Positions 26,337 to 34,401 of a stretch of 64,000 nt of DNA are shown here, piece by piece. Every line of letters begins with the position of its first letter. The first letter of the stretch is position 1. The notes beneath the pieces were generated by a model. The model worked only from the letters and a program-made list of their open reading frames with translations, made no database searches and was not told the origin of the DNA. Position numbers and translations under genes: made by a program. This stretch comes from Spirosoma sp. (GTDB taxonomy: Bacteria > Bacteroidota > Bacteroidia > Cytophagales > Spirosomataceae), in contig NZ_JAPLET010000017.1 in NCBI RefSeq assembly GCF_026391055.1, positions 62,001 to 126,000 on the forward strand. The letters are read 5' to 3'.

Positions 26337-26364
26337 TGGTGTCAGGTTTAAGAAACTGACACCA
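26337..26364 (-). terminator. Stem-loop directly after the upstream paralogue's stop
   Basis: TGGTGTCAGGTTT pairs with AAACTGACACCA (one bulged G, 3-base loop). It begins immediately beyond the stop codon at 26365 and lies between the two paralogous genes, so they may be separate units. Confidence 0.6.
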
Positions 26365-29106
26365 TTAATCGTCGTCATCATCATCATCATCTTCCGCACC
26401 CGCTAGATGCGCGGGGTACTTCTTTTTTCCCTTTGCTGTAAACCACAAAATCCGGTTGAGCAGATCGTCGTGACCACGGTCGATCTGGTGAAATCCAAAG
26501 CGGATCGACTGGTTTGTAAAGCGCAGCGACGCGCCTTTCTGCCCCGCAGGCAACGCGTTCATTTCGGTCAGCGATACCCGGTTTGGCATAGCTTTATAGG
26601 CAAACGACAAATCGGGTTTGTCGGTAAAACAGTCGAACATGGGCAGGGCTGTAGCGTCGATCACGTTCATGGGCGGCAGGCCCAGAATCTGCTCCATCGT
26701 GCGCACTACTGAAGTCTGGTTGTAATTGGTATGCACCGTTTTCTGCAAGCGCGAATACGGGCTGACCACAAAGCCGGTTGTCCGGTAAGCCGACACATGG
26801 TCCCAACCCGCCTGCGAATCATCTTCCGTAATAAAAATGACCGTCGAAGCCGCAAACCGGCTGTGCGTGATGGCATCGACAATGCGCCCGACGGCCAGAT
26901 CGTTATCGGCCACCATGGCTCGGGGCACGGGAAAGCCGGGGGTCATGCCCGAGGTGTGATCGTTGGGCAGCGACATCACCATCAGGTTCGGCAGATCGGC
27001 GTTGGGGTCGGCGGCTGTTTCGTTCAGTTCCTTGATAAAAGCATCGGCGCGCATCTGGTCGCTGATGGTTTCGTCGTCGCAGCCCGGAAAATTCATGGCC
27101 AGAATAGGCCGTACCCGCGAAATGGTGGTGGTATTGGTGTAGGAAAAGGGCTTGCCCTCCTGCCGAAGCTGAAACAGCTTGCTCCAGTCATATTCTTTCT
27201 TATTGAAGGCACAGGAGCAGGCTTCGCCGTACATGCGCACGGTTTTGCCGTGGTCGAGGGCGTTATTCCAGATGAGCCCTTTTTTGTTGTACACCATCGC
27301 ATCATACAGCACGTGTGGGTAACTGCGGAACCACGCCCGAACGCTTTTCTCGGTATAGTCGGTCACCATAGCCGCGCTGGCCCAGTGGTGCCCCTCCGCC
27401 GACGATTTTCCGGACACGTAGTAATTGTCCATCAGCAGGTAATCCTGCGCCAGCCGATGCTGGTTGGGCGTGATGCTGTCGCCGAAGATGCATAGCTCTG
27501 GCGCGCCGTTGCCCTGCGGCATATCGCCCAAGACCTGATCGTAGGTGCGATTTTCCTTGATGATGTACAGCACGTGCTTAAACACCGACGGCTCGCCGAT
27601 GCGCTCCGGTACGGGCTTGGGAGCCACGTTTGGCCGGGGCAGCTGTTCGGTCAGGGCCAGCCGAAACTGTTGGCTCATTCGTTTCACCTTGTCGGTATAC
27701 GTATCCAGCTGCGACTGGCTCGGAATGGGAATGAAAGAAATAGAGGCCAATTGCCTGTGTGAATTAAAGGCCTTCAACTCTTTCGACGGATTCTTGCCCT
27801 GGCTCCCCTGATCGACCGGGTTTGCGATCCGGGCACCCACAGCTTCTAGATTCGTCACGTACAGTTCATCGCCATTCAGCACAATACCCGAGGGGTATGC
27901 CTGCGTCGGAATATAGCCTTTAATGGTCGAAGCTCCTTTTCCGGTAGCCGACGCATTTTCGCCAAGTGCCACCACACAGAGAGCATTGTCCATCCCGTTG
28001 GCGACGTACAGCGTGGTTCCCTGCGGATTGATAGCCAGCGCATTGGGTGTACTGCCGATGTACCCATTCCCCCTGTTGAATAAGCCCACGAAAATGGAAT
28101 CGGTCACCTGCTGGTTTTTGGTGTTGATGACCGACACATAATCGCTGTTGCCATTGGCGATGTACAGAAACTGCTGGTCGGGACTGCTGATGATGGCGTT
28201 GGGATGCAGCCCGACGGATAACTCCCGCTCGGCTTTCCCCTGCATGATGTCAATGACCGATACTGTTCCCCGCGCCATAGCCCCCGTTTTCGGGTCGATG
28301 TAGGCGCTTCCCCATGGAATACCGGCCGTTTCGAGGCCGTTGGTCGCATCGGGCACCGGCCCGGCCCAGTTGGTCACGTAAGCTCGTTTGCCGAGGATCG
28401 TCAGGCCAAAGGGAGCCACGCCGGTGGGAGCCGTCCAGATAACCCGCTGGTCGTTTACCCGCATTTTTACCAGTTGGTTATTTCCATTGAGAACGGTGTA
28501 GAGTATCAGTTCACCGGCCTCCTCTTTCAGCACCACTTCATTCGGCAGAGCGATGGTAGCCGGGGCCACCGGCTGGAACGGAATGGCCCGAATGAGCCGG
28601 GCGCGGGAGCCGTCCCAGACAACCTGCATCACGTGCGAGTTAGCGACATCCCGGCCACCGGCACCCCAGAAAATATAGGTTGAATCGTGGTGAACGATGG
28701 CCTTAATCCCCGAAAAGGAACTCATGCCTCCTTTCAAACTCGATCCTTTATTGTAATCCCAGCGCGAAACCAGCTTATGACTTTTCACATCGAAAAACGC
28801 AATACCATAGCGATCTTCCACTACCAGTGTTTTTTTATCGGGCAGCAGTACGGCATCCAGGCTATGGTTTTCAACAGTAGCCTCACCAAAACTAACCGAC
28901 TCCCCTGCCCCGTCGATCACCCGGTTATAAGGCATCAGAAATGGGGACGTATTGGTCAGAGTACTATCGTCCGTAGCCGTTCGATAAGCCGACGAAACCG
29001 CCGAACGGCCGCCGGTCACAGGCCCGAACTGATGACAGCTACTCAACAGCGAAACGCTGGAAAGTATACATAAGCCAAAAGCAATTGATCGTAAATTAAT
29101 TTTCAT
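26365..29106 (-). CDS. Second propeller-phosphoesterase lipoprotein, poly-Asp tail
   Basis: A 913-residue paralogue of the gene at 23788. Lipoprotein signal (LCILSSVSLLSSC). The propeller spans ~60-430 (NEVVLKEEAGELILYTVLNG, YIANGNSDYVSVINTKNQQV, LYVANGMDNALCVVAL). The phosphoesterase domain spans ~505-850 (HVLYIIKENRTYDQVLGDMP, VIFITEDDSQAGWDHVSAYR). It is about 80 residues longer than its neighbour, mainly in the propeller and before the catalytic domain. It ends in eight Asp residues, encoded by GAT/GAC triplets that form a small trinucleotide repeat. Both paralogues probably sit in the same envelope compartment and hydrolyse phosphate esters. Divergent from the oxidoreductase gene at 29302. 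Confidence 0.9.
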   Translation of the reverse strand: MKINLRSIAFGLCILSSVSLLSSCHQFGPVTGGRSAVSSAYRTATDDSTLTNTSPFLMPYNRVIDGAGESVSFGEATVENHSLDAVLLPDKKTLVVEDRYGIAFFDVKSHKLVSRWDYNKGSSLKGGMSSFSGIKAIVHHDSTYIFWGAGGRDVANSHVMQVVWDGSRARLIRAIPFQPVAPATIALPNEVVLKEEAGELILYTVLNGNNQLVKMRVNDQRVIWTAPTGVAPFGLTILGKRAYVTNWAGPVPDATNGLETAGIPWGSAYIDPKTGAMARGTVSVIDIMQGKAERELSVGLHPNAIISSPDQQFLYIANGNSDYVSVINTKNQQVTDSIFVGLFNRGNGYIGSTPNALAINPQGTTLYVANGMDNALCVVALGENASATGKGASTIKGYIPTQAYPSGIVLNGDELYVTNLEAVGARIANPVDQGSQGKNPSKELKAFNSHRQLASISFIPIPSQSQLDTYTDKVKRMSQQFRLALTEQLPRPNVAPKPVPERIGEPSVFKHVLYIIKENRTYDQVLGDMPQGNGAPELCIFGDSITPNQHRLAQDYLLMDNYYVSGKSSAEGHHWASAAMVTDYTEKSVRAWFRSYPHVLYDAMVYNKKGLIWNNALDHGKTVRMYGEACSCAFNKKEYDWSKLFQLRQEGKPFSYTNTTTISRVRPILAMNFPGCDDETISDQMRADAFIKELNETAADPNADLPNLMVMSLPNDHTSGMTPGFPVPRAMVADNDLAVGRIVDAITHSRFAASTVIFITEDDSQAGWDHVSAYRTTGFVVSPYSRLQKTVHTNYNQTSVVRTMEQILGLPPMNVIDATALPMFDCFTDKPDLSFAYKAMPNRVSLTEMNALPAGQKGASLRFTNQSIRFGFHQIDRGHDDLLNRILWFTAKGKKKYPAHLAGAEDDDDDDDD

Positions 29107-29301
29107 AGTGTGCCGTTTTCCAGACCAAATCTGGCCGTTAAAGATAGGGGGTTATACTAGGATTGAGGTAGACAGGTATGTTATCAAATAATTTCCTTGC
29201 TATTTATGAGCGTAGAAAGCCATTGTCTTACAGCCTTTCTATCAGGGTAAAACAGGTTACTAAATTTCTTTACTGTTTACCCCTTTAACGACATCCATCT
29301 C

Positions 29302-30624
29302 ATGGCCATCTTACTTCCTCGACGCGAATTCATCCGACAGGCCACCGCAGCGAGCGTCATGCTGGGCGCTCCTGGGCCCCTTATTCAAACCAATGGCTCA
29401 GCCGCCGAAAAAGTGGTCGTTGGCATCATGGGTACCAACGGGCGGGGTGAAGCCCTTGCCCAGGGGTTTGCCAAATTGCCCGGTGCCGAAGTGAGCTATA
29501 TCTGCGATGTCGATGAACAGGCGGTTGCCAAAGGATTGAAAGCCGTTCAGTCGGGCGGGCAGAAGAAAGCCCCAAAAACCACCGGCGATTTTCGGCAGAT
29601 ACTCGATGACAAATCAGTCGATGCGCTGGTCATTGCCGCCCCCGACCACTGGCACGCACCAGCGGCTATCCTGGCCCTTAAAGCGGGCAAAAACGTATAC
29701 GTCGAAAAGCCATGCAGCCACAACCCCCGCGAAGGCGAATGGCTGGTACAGGCGGCTCAGAAATACAAAAAAGTGGTGCAGATGGGCAACCAGCGCCGGT
29801 CGTGGCCCAAAGTGGTCGAAGCCATTAATATGGTGAAAGAAGGCGCCATCGGTCGGGCGTACTTTGCCAAAGCCTGGTACGCCAATACCCGCGTGAGCAT
29901 CGGCCGCTGCAAACCCGCTCCCGTACCCGCCGGATTCAACTTCGACCTTTGGCAGGGGCCCGCCCCACGTCGGGAATACCGCGACAATATTCACCCCTAC
30001 AACTGGCATTGGTTCTGGCACTGGGGCACCGGCGAACTGCTTAACAACGGCACCCACTTCATCGACCTGTGCCGCTGGGGCCTGGAAGTCGACTACCCCA
30101 CGGAAGTCAACTCGGTAGGTGGACGATACGCGTTCGAGGACGATTGGGAAACGCCGGACACGCAGCTGACCAACTTCGCCTTCGCTAATCGAAAAAGCAT
30201 TTCGTGGGAAGGCCGGAGCTGTAACGGACGCAACGTCGAAGGGATTTCAGGCGGGGTGGATTTCTACGGGGAGAAAGGCACGATGGCCATTCAGGGCAAC
30301 GGCTACACCCTCTACGACAACAAGAACAAAGAACTGAAAAAGGTCAGTGGCGACTCGAACCAGGTCACCGCATCGGGGCCGGGTTTCGATATGGACGTCG
30401 ACCATTTTGCCAACTTCCGCGATGCTATCCGAACGGGAGCGCGACCAGTTTCGTCCATCGAAGATGCCAACAAAAGCGTGTTGCTGTGCCAGTTGGGCAA
30501 CATTGCCCACCGCGTAGGCCGCTCACTAAGCTGCGACCCTGCCACCGGACGCATTAAAAACGACCCCGATGCCATGAAACTCTGGGGCCGGGAATATGAT
30601 CCGGCCTGGATGCCGGTGGTTTAA
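29302..30624 (+). CDS. Tat-exported Gfo/Idh/MocA family oxidoreductase
   Basis: A 440-residue NAD(P)-dependent sugar or sugar-alcohol dehydrogenase-like protein. The N-terminus is a twin-arginine signal (PRREFIRQATAASVML). A Rossmann domain follows (VVVGIMGTNGRGEALAQGF near 38), with the usual PDHWHAP and KNVYVEKPCSHN motifs (catalytic-type Lys in EKP near 138). The C-terminal alpha/beta substrate domain includes WHWFWHWGTGELLNNGTHFID. Such exported members in Bacteroidota are thought to bind the cofactor before export. It is the first of a same-strand run (29302-34253) with a second Gfo/Idh/MocA gene, a deaminase and a sugar transporter. Confidence 0.92.
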   Translation: MAILLPRREFIRQATAASVMLGAPGPLIQTNGSAAEKVVVGIMGTNGRGEALAQGFAKLPGAEVSYICDVDEQAVAKGLKAVQSGGQKKAPKTTGDFRQILDDKSVDALVIAAPDHWHAPAAILALKAGKNVYVEKPCSHNPREGEWLVQAAQKYKKVVQMGNQRRSWPKVVEAINMVKEGAIGRAYFAKAWYANTRVSIGRCKPAPVPAGFNFDLWQGPAPRREYRDNIHPYNWHWFWHWGTGELLNNGTHFIDLCRWGLEVDYPTEVNSVGGRYAFEDDWETPDTQLTNFAFANRKSISWEGRSCNGRNVEGISGGVDFYGEKGTMAIQGNGYTLYDNKNKELKKVSGDSNQVTASGPGFDMDVDHFANFRDAIRTGARPVSSIEDANKSVLLCQLGNIAHRVGRSLSCDPATGRIKNDPDAMKLWGREYDPAWMPVV

Positions 30625-30656
30625 TAGACCACCCCCAACCCCGCTCTAACTTCAAT

Positions 30657-31679
30657 ATGCCAACACGACGAACCTTCATCCGGTCAACTACTACCCTTGG
30701 CTTAGCCGCCAGCTTTTCCGACCTGACAGCTATAACCAACACGCCAACAGCCGATAAAGGCCGGATAGGTATTATCGGGCTGGATACATCACACAGCACC
30801 GCGTTTACAAAGCTCCTCAACGACCCAAACTCGGGGGCGGATCTGGCGGGTTTTACGGTAGTAGCGGCTTACCCACAAGGTAGCGCCGACATTGAATCCA
30901 GCACGAAGCGCATTCCCGGCTATACGGAAGAGGCTAAAAAGATGGGGGTAGAGATTGTCAGCTCCATCCCAGACCTGCTCAAAAAAGTGGATGTCGTCTT
31001 ACTGGAAACCAACGACGGCAGGCCGCATCTAGAGCAGGCCATGCAGGTGCTGAAAGCAAGAAAACCACTCTTTATCGACAAACCTGTTGCCGGTACGCTG
31101 TCCGATGCCGTGACGATTTTCCGGCAGGCTAAACAGATGGGTGTTCCCATTTTTTCGGCTTCCTCCCTGCGGTATTCGGCCAGTGCCCAGGCGGTTGCCA
31201 AAGGGTCGATTGGGACCGTTTTGGGCGCCGATGCGTTTAGCCCGGCCCATCTGGAGAAAACCCACCCCGATCTGTTCTGGTACGGCATTCATGGCGTCGA
31301 AACGCTGTATACGGCCATGAACACTGGTTGCAAACAGGTCGTTCGGGTGCAGACTGATGGGACCGATGTAGTGGTGGGCACCTGGGCCGATGGCCGGATT
31401 GGTACGTTCCGGGGAACGCGGACGGGCAAAAACGAATATGGCGGGATGGCCTATGGCGAGAAAGGCAACGCCCCCCTCGGCCCGTACGACGGATACCGCC
31501 CGCTGCTTGTTCAAATAATTGAGTTTTTCAAAACTGGTGTGCCGCCCGTCAGTGCGGAAGAAACGCTGGAAATTTACACCTTCATGGAAGCCGCCGACGA
31601 AAGCAAACGGCTCGGCGGAGTGCCCGTTCTTCTGGAAACCGTACGACTGAAAGCCGAAAAACTGGCAAAAATCCGGTAA
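30657..31679 (+). CDS. Gfo/Idh/MocA-like oxidoreductase with Tat-like signal
   Basis: A 340-residue relative of the preceding gene, 32 bases downstream and surely co-transcribed. The N-terminus has a twin-Arg signal (TRRTFIRSTTTLGLAASF). The nucleotide-binding start is less typical (RIGIIGLDTSHSTAF near 45, without the usual GxGxxG). The EKP motif is replaced by KPLFIDKPVAG, keeping the Lys-Pro. Substrate domain residues include LFWYGIHGVETLYTAMNTGC. This subgroup often lacks strong cofactor-binding consensus, so activity may differ from the upstream enzyme. Probably handles an amino or keto sugar together with its neighbours; inference. Confidence 0.85.
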   Translation: MPTRRTFIRSTTTLGLAASFSDLTAITNTPTADKGRIGIIGLDTSHSTAFTKLLNDPNSGADLAGFTVVAAYPQGSADIESSTKRIPGYTEEAKKMGVEIVSSIPDLLKKVDVVLLETNDGRPHLEQAMQVLKARKPLFIDKPVAGTLSDAVTIFRQAKQMGVPIFSASSLRYSASAQAVAKGSIGTVLGADAFSPAHLEKTHPDLFWYGIHGVETLYTAMNTGCKQVVRVQTDGTDVVVGTWADGRIGTFRGTRTGKNEYGGMAYGEKGNAPLGPYDGYRPLLVQIIEFFKTGVPPVSAEETLEIYTFMEAADESKRLGGVPVLLETVRLKAEKLAKIR

Positions 31680-31753
31680 TTGTCTGGGCTAAGCTCCAGC
31701 TTGGCCCTTGTGCATAAGGTAAATGGCCAATCTCTGGATTGGCTCAGACAACT

Positions 31754-32521
31754 ATGAATCAACCCATAAAAACAGCACAGGTCGACGCCCTCAGGGTTAA
31801 TGTTTACCCAACCCGACAGGAAATGGGGGCATCGGCCGGGCAGGCCGTTGTTGAAAAAATCAACGCCTTGCTGGCCGGAAAACCGACGATCCGAATGATT
31901 TTCGCTGCGGCCCCCTCGCAAAACGAACTGCTGGCCTATCTGGTCCAAAGCCCGGCTATCGACTGGTCACGCATCGACGTTTTTCACATGGACGAATACG
32001 TGGGTTTATCCGAGAAGGCTCCGCAACGGTTTGGTACGTTTCTACGTCAGCACCTATTTGACCGCGTAAAGCCCCGAACGGTGAATCTCATCGACAGTGG
32101 GGCCGATGATGCCGAACAGCAATATGCCAAACGCCTAACCGAAGCGTCGATTGATATTGTTTGTCTGGGTATTGGCGAAAACGGGCATATAGCCTTCAAC
32201 GACCCACCCGTTGCGGATTTTGACGACTCAGCCGTCATTAAGCGGGTGCAACTTGATGACGTTTGTCGGCAGCAGCAGGTCAATGACGGTTGTTTCCCAA
32301 CATTTGATGACGTGCCCAAAGAGGCTCTCACCCTCACCATTCCAACGCTTATGGCCGGAGAAAACCTGTTTTGCGTGGTGCCTGGACCAACAAAACGCGA
32401 CGCCATACATCGGATGATGACCGGTCCTGTTGCCACAAGTTGCCCGGCGTCCGTTCTGAGAACCCACCCAAACTGCACCTTATACGTCGACGAAGCGTCC
32501 TTCGGCAATGCCCTGCCATGA
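31754..32521 (+). CDS. nagB: Glucosamine-6-phosphate deaminase (NagB family)
   Basis: A 255-residue cytoplasmic enzyme converting glucosamine-6-phosphate to fructose-6-phosphate and ammonia, the last step of GlcNAc catabolism. Conserved motifs: VFHMDEYVGLSE near 78 (catalytic Asp-Glu) and CLGIGENGHIAFNDPP near 138, including the catalytic His in GHIAFN. The phosphate-binding part PGPTKRDAIHRMMTG is near 217. The ATG at 31754 was preferred over an in-frame TTG five codons upstream. Its stop overlaps the ATG of a decayed nagA-like gene, so the two were once translationally coupled. The 61% length match to conserved motifs is by eye, and 6-phosphogluconolactonase-like relatives are less likely given the FNDPP signature. 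Confidence 0.9.
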   Translation: MNQPIKTAQVDALRVNVYPTRQEMGASAGQAVVEKINALLAGKPTIRMIFAAAPSQNELLAYLVQSPAIDWSRIDVFHMDEYVGLSEKAPQRFGTFLRQHLFDRVKPRTVNLIDSGADDAEQQYAKRLTEASIDIVCLGIGENGHIAFNDPPVADFDDSAVIKRVQLDDVCRQQQVNDGCFPTFDDVPKEALTLTIPTLMAGENLFCVVPGPTKRDAIHRMMTGPVATSCPASVLRTHPNCTLYVDEASFGNALP

Positions 32522-32834
32522 TGCCGCTGGACCAAAACCCCACTCTGCTGGTTCTGTCCGGGATTCATTGCAAGACCTACGAACCGGTCGATGTCAAACC
32601 GCCCAACTGGGCGTTGCTACAATCATTTATCGACGCATCCGGCGGGCGTATTCGCCTGGTTATGTTGTCGCCCGAATGGACCGGCTCGGCTGATTTATCC
32701 GGAAGTGTATTGAACACGGCTTGCTGGTGGCCATTCGGGCGACAGCGTTAGCATAGGTGGTTTGCTCGCCGGAAACTACCGGTTGGCGGGGCGGTTACGT
32801 TGACCAACGAAGGTAAGCTGCATCTGGCGGCTTA
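32518..32834 (+). pseudogene. Decayed N-acetylglucosamine-6-phosphate deacetylase (nagA) remnant
   Basis: An ATG at 32518 overlaps the nagB stop (ATGA). The first frame gives LLVLSGIH, then PPNWALLQSFIDASGGRIRLVMLSPEW, matching the middle of NagA (usual pattern ...L..AAGGRVRLVTLAPE). A +1 shift is then needed to read KCIEHGLLVAI, like NagA's GVLVAIGHT. A further shift gives GLLAGNYRLAG and AVTLTNEGKLHLAA-stop, resembling NagA's region before DGTLAGS. NagA is about 380 residues; only ~100 codons in at least three frames remain, with large internal deletions, and the metal-binding residues are missing. An undisturbed ORF of 77 codons (32518-32751) exists but is only the first piece. Confidence 0.75.
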
Positions 32835-32945
32835 ACCATGGTATCCCGGCAGATTTGGTATTATGCCAGAGGGATAAAATTATTAAAGCATATAAAAAAG
32901 GGTATGACACAGACCGGGCCGCCGGAGCGTATTCACAAACAAAAT

Positions 32946-34253
32946 ATGAACACATCCATAGACTCCAGGACTCTCAGCTCACGCGACACAACGATCTCTA
33001 TCGCCATCATCGGCGTGCTATTTTTTGTATTCGGGTTCGTCACCTGGGTCAACGCCATTCTGATCCCCTACTTCAAAATCGCCTGTGAACTGACCAACTT
33101 CCAGTCGTACCTCGTCGCCTTTGCGTTCTACATTTCCTACCTGGTGATGTCGGTGCCGGCGTCGCTGTTGCTGAAGAAAGTCGGGTTCAAACGCGGGATG
33201 ATGGTGGGCTTCTTCACCATGTCGCTGGGGGCTATGATTTTTATACCGGCCGCGTTGAGTAGGGCATATCTGGTTTTCCTGACGGGTTTGTTTACCATCG
33301 GCGTTGGTCTGGCCATATTACAGACAGCCGCCAACCCGTACATCACGGTGCTGGGTCCGCACGACCGGGCCGCCCAACGCATCAGCATTATGGGCATCTG
33401 TAACAAAATGGCGGGCATTCTGGCCCCGCTCCTGTTTGCAGCCGCCATCCTCCGTCCCACCGACAGCGACCTATTCAAGCAGTTGCCGACAATGGAGCCC
33501 TCCGTCCGAGCGGCTGCACTGGATGCCTTAATTCGGCGGGTGATTGTACCTTACTCGGTGGTCAGCGTGGTATTGATGGGGCTGGGTTTATTGATCTGGC
33601 GGTCGCCCCTGCCTGAAATCGACACCGAACAGGAGAGCGACGATCTGGCGATAGCCAACGCCGACAAGACCAGTATTCTGCAATTTCCGCAGGCCGTGCT
33701 GGGCGCCGTGGCCATCTTTTTCCACGTAGGCGCTCAGGTCGTTGCCATCGACACCGTCATTGGGTACGCCACGTCGATGGGCTTATCCATCCTGGAAGCC
33801 AAAGTATTTCCGTCTTACATTCTGACCGCGACCATTACGGGCTATATCATCGGTATCAGTGCCATCCCCAAATGGATTCGGCAGGTCAACGCGTTCCGGA
33901 TTTGTACATTTCTTGGGCTGATCTTCAGCTTGTTGTTATTGACCACCAGCGGGCGCGTCACCCTGCTCGGGCATACCACCGATATTTCCCTGTGGTTTCT
34001 GATTAGTCTGGGGCTGGCGAATTCGTTGATTTGGGCGGGTATCTGGCCGCTGGCTCTCGACGGGCTGGGCCGTTTCACCAAAGTGGGGGCGTCTTTACTG
34101 ATTATGGGTCTGTGCGGCAATGCCCTGATGCCGCTCGTCTACGGCCACTTCGCCGATGTATATGGCACAAAACTGGCCTACTGGTTGCTGCCGGTCTGTT
34201 ACAGCTACCTCATTTTTTACGCAGGGTATGGGCATACGATTCGGCGGTGGTAA
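32946..34253 (+). CDS. Sugar MFS transporter, FucP/GluP type
   Basis: A 435-residue, 12-helix inner-membrane proton/sugar symporter of the L-fucose/glucose-galactose permease group. The ATG at 32946 starts just before helix 1; an upstream in-frame ATG would add 36 unlikely residues overlapping the nagA remnant. Motifs of the group include FGFVTWVNAILIPYFK near 27, LLKKVGFKRGMMVGF near 75 and LQTAANPYITVLGP near 122. Given nagB next door and a GH20 hexosaminidase nearby, GlcNAc is a reasonable substrate guess (NagP-like). Two strong stem-loops follow. Confidence 0.9.
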   Translation: MNTSIDSRTLSSRDTTISIAIIGVLFFVFGFVTWVNAILIPYFKIACELTNFQSYLVAFAFYISYLVMSVPASLLLKKVGFKRGMMVGFFTMSLGAMIFIPAALSRAYLVFLTGLFTIGVGLAILQTAANPYITVLGPHDRAAQRISIMGICNKMAGILAPLLFAAAILRPTDSDLFKQLPTMEPSVRAAALDALIRRVIVPYSVVSVVLMGLGLLIWRSPLPEIDTEQESDDLAIANADKTSILQFPQAVLGAVAIFFHVGAQVVAIDTVIGYATSMGLSILEAKVFPSYILTATITGYIIGISAIPKWIRQVNAFRICTFLGLIFSLLLLTTSGRVTLLGHTTDISLWFLISLGLANSLIWAGIWPLALDGLGRFTKVGASLLIMGLCGNALMPLVYGHFADVYGTKLAYWLLPVCYSYLIFYAGYGHTIRRW

Positions 34254-34255
34254 AA

Positions 34256-34292
34256 AAAGCGGTGCCACGGTTTAGAACCGTGGCACCGCTTT
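34256..34292 (+). terminator. Terminator after the sugar transporter
   Basis: A perfect 17-bp stem (AAAGCGGTGCCACGGTT) with a 3-base TAG loop starts 3 bases after the stop codon and ends in TTT. Strong terminator for the 29302-34253 unit. Confidence 0.85.
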
Positions 34293-34293
34293 G

Positions 34294-34331
34294 ACCTGCC
34301 TTGTCAGTTTCGTAAAACTGACAAGGCAGGT
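34294..34331 (-). terminator. Second, adjoining stem-loop
   Basis: ACCTGCCTTGTCAGTTT pairs perfectly over 17 bp with AAACTGACAAGGCAGGT around CGTA, directly after the first hairpin. It probably ends transcription of the convergent gene at 34402. Confidence 0.75.
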
Positions 34332-34401
34332 TTGAGATGGCACCGGCCACACCCGGCCTGACACCACATCGGGAACTCTGCCTTACGCGAACACACTACC
34401 T

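Noticed and set aside
26365-26400. Poly-Asp tail as a frameshift or sequencing artefact
   Set aside because: The run stays in frame, ends in a proper stop followed by a terminator, and the neighbouring paralogue also ends in Asp residues.
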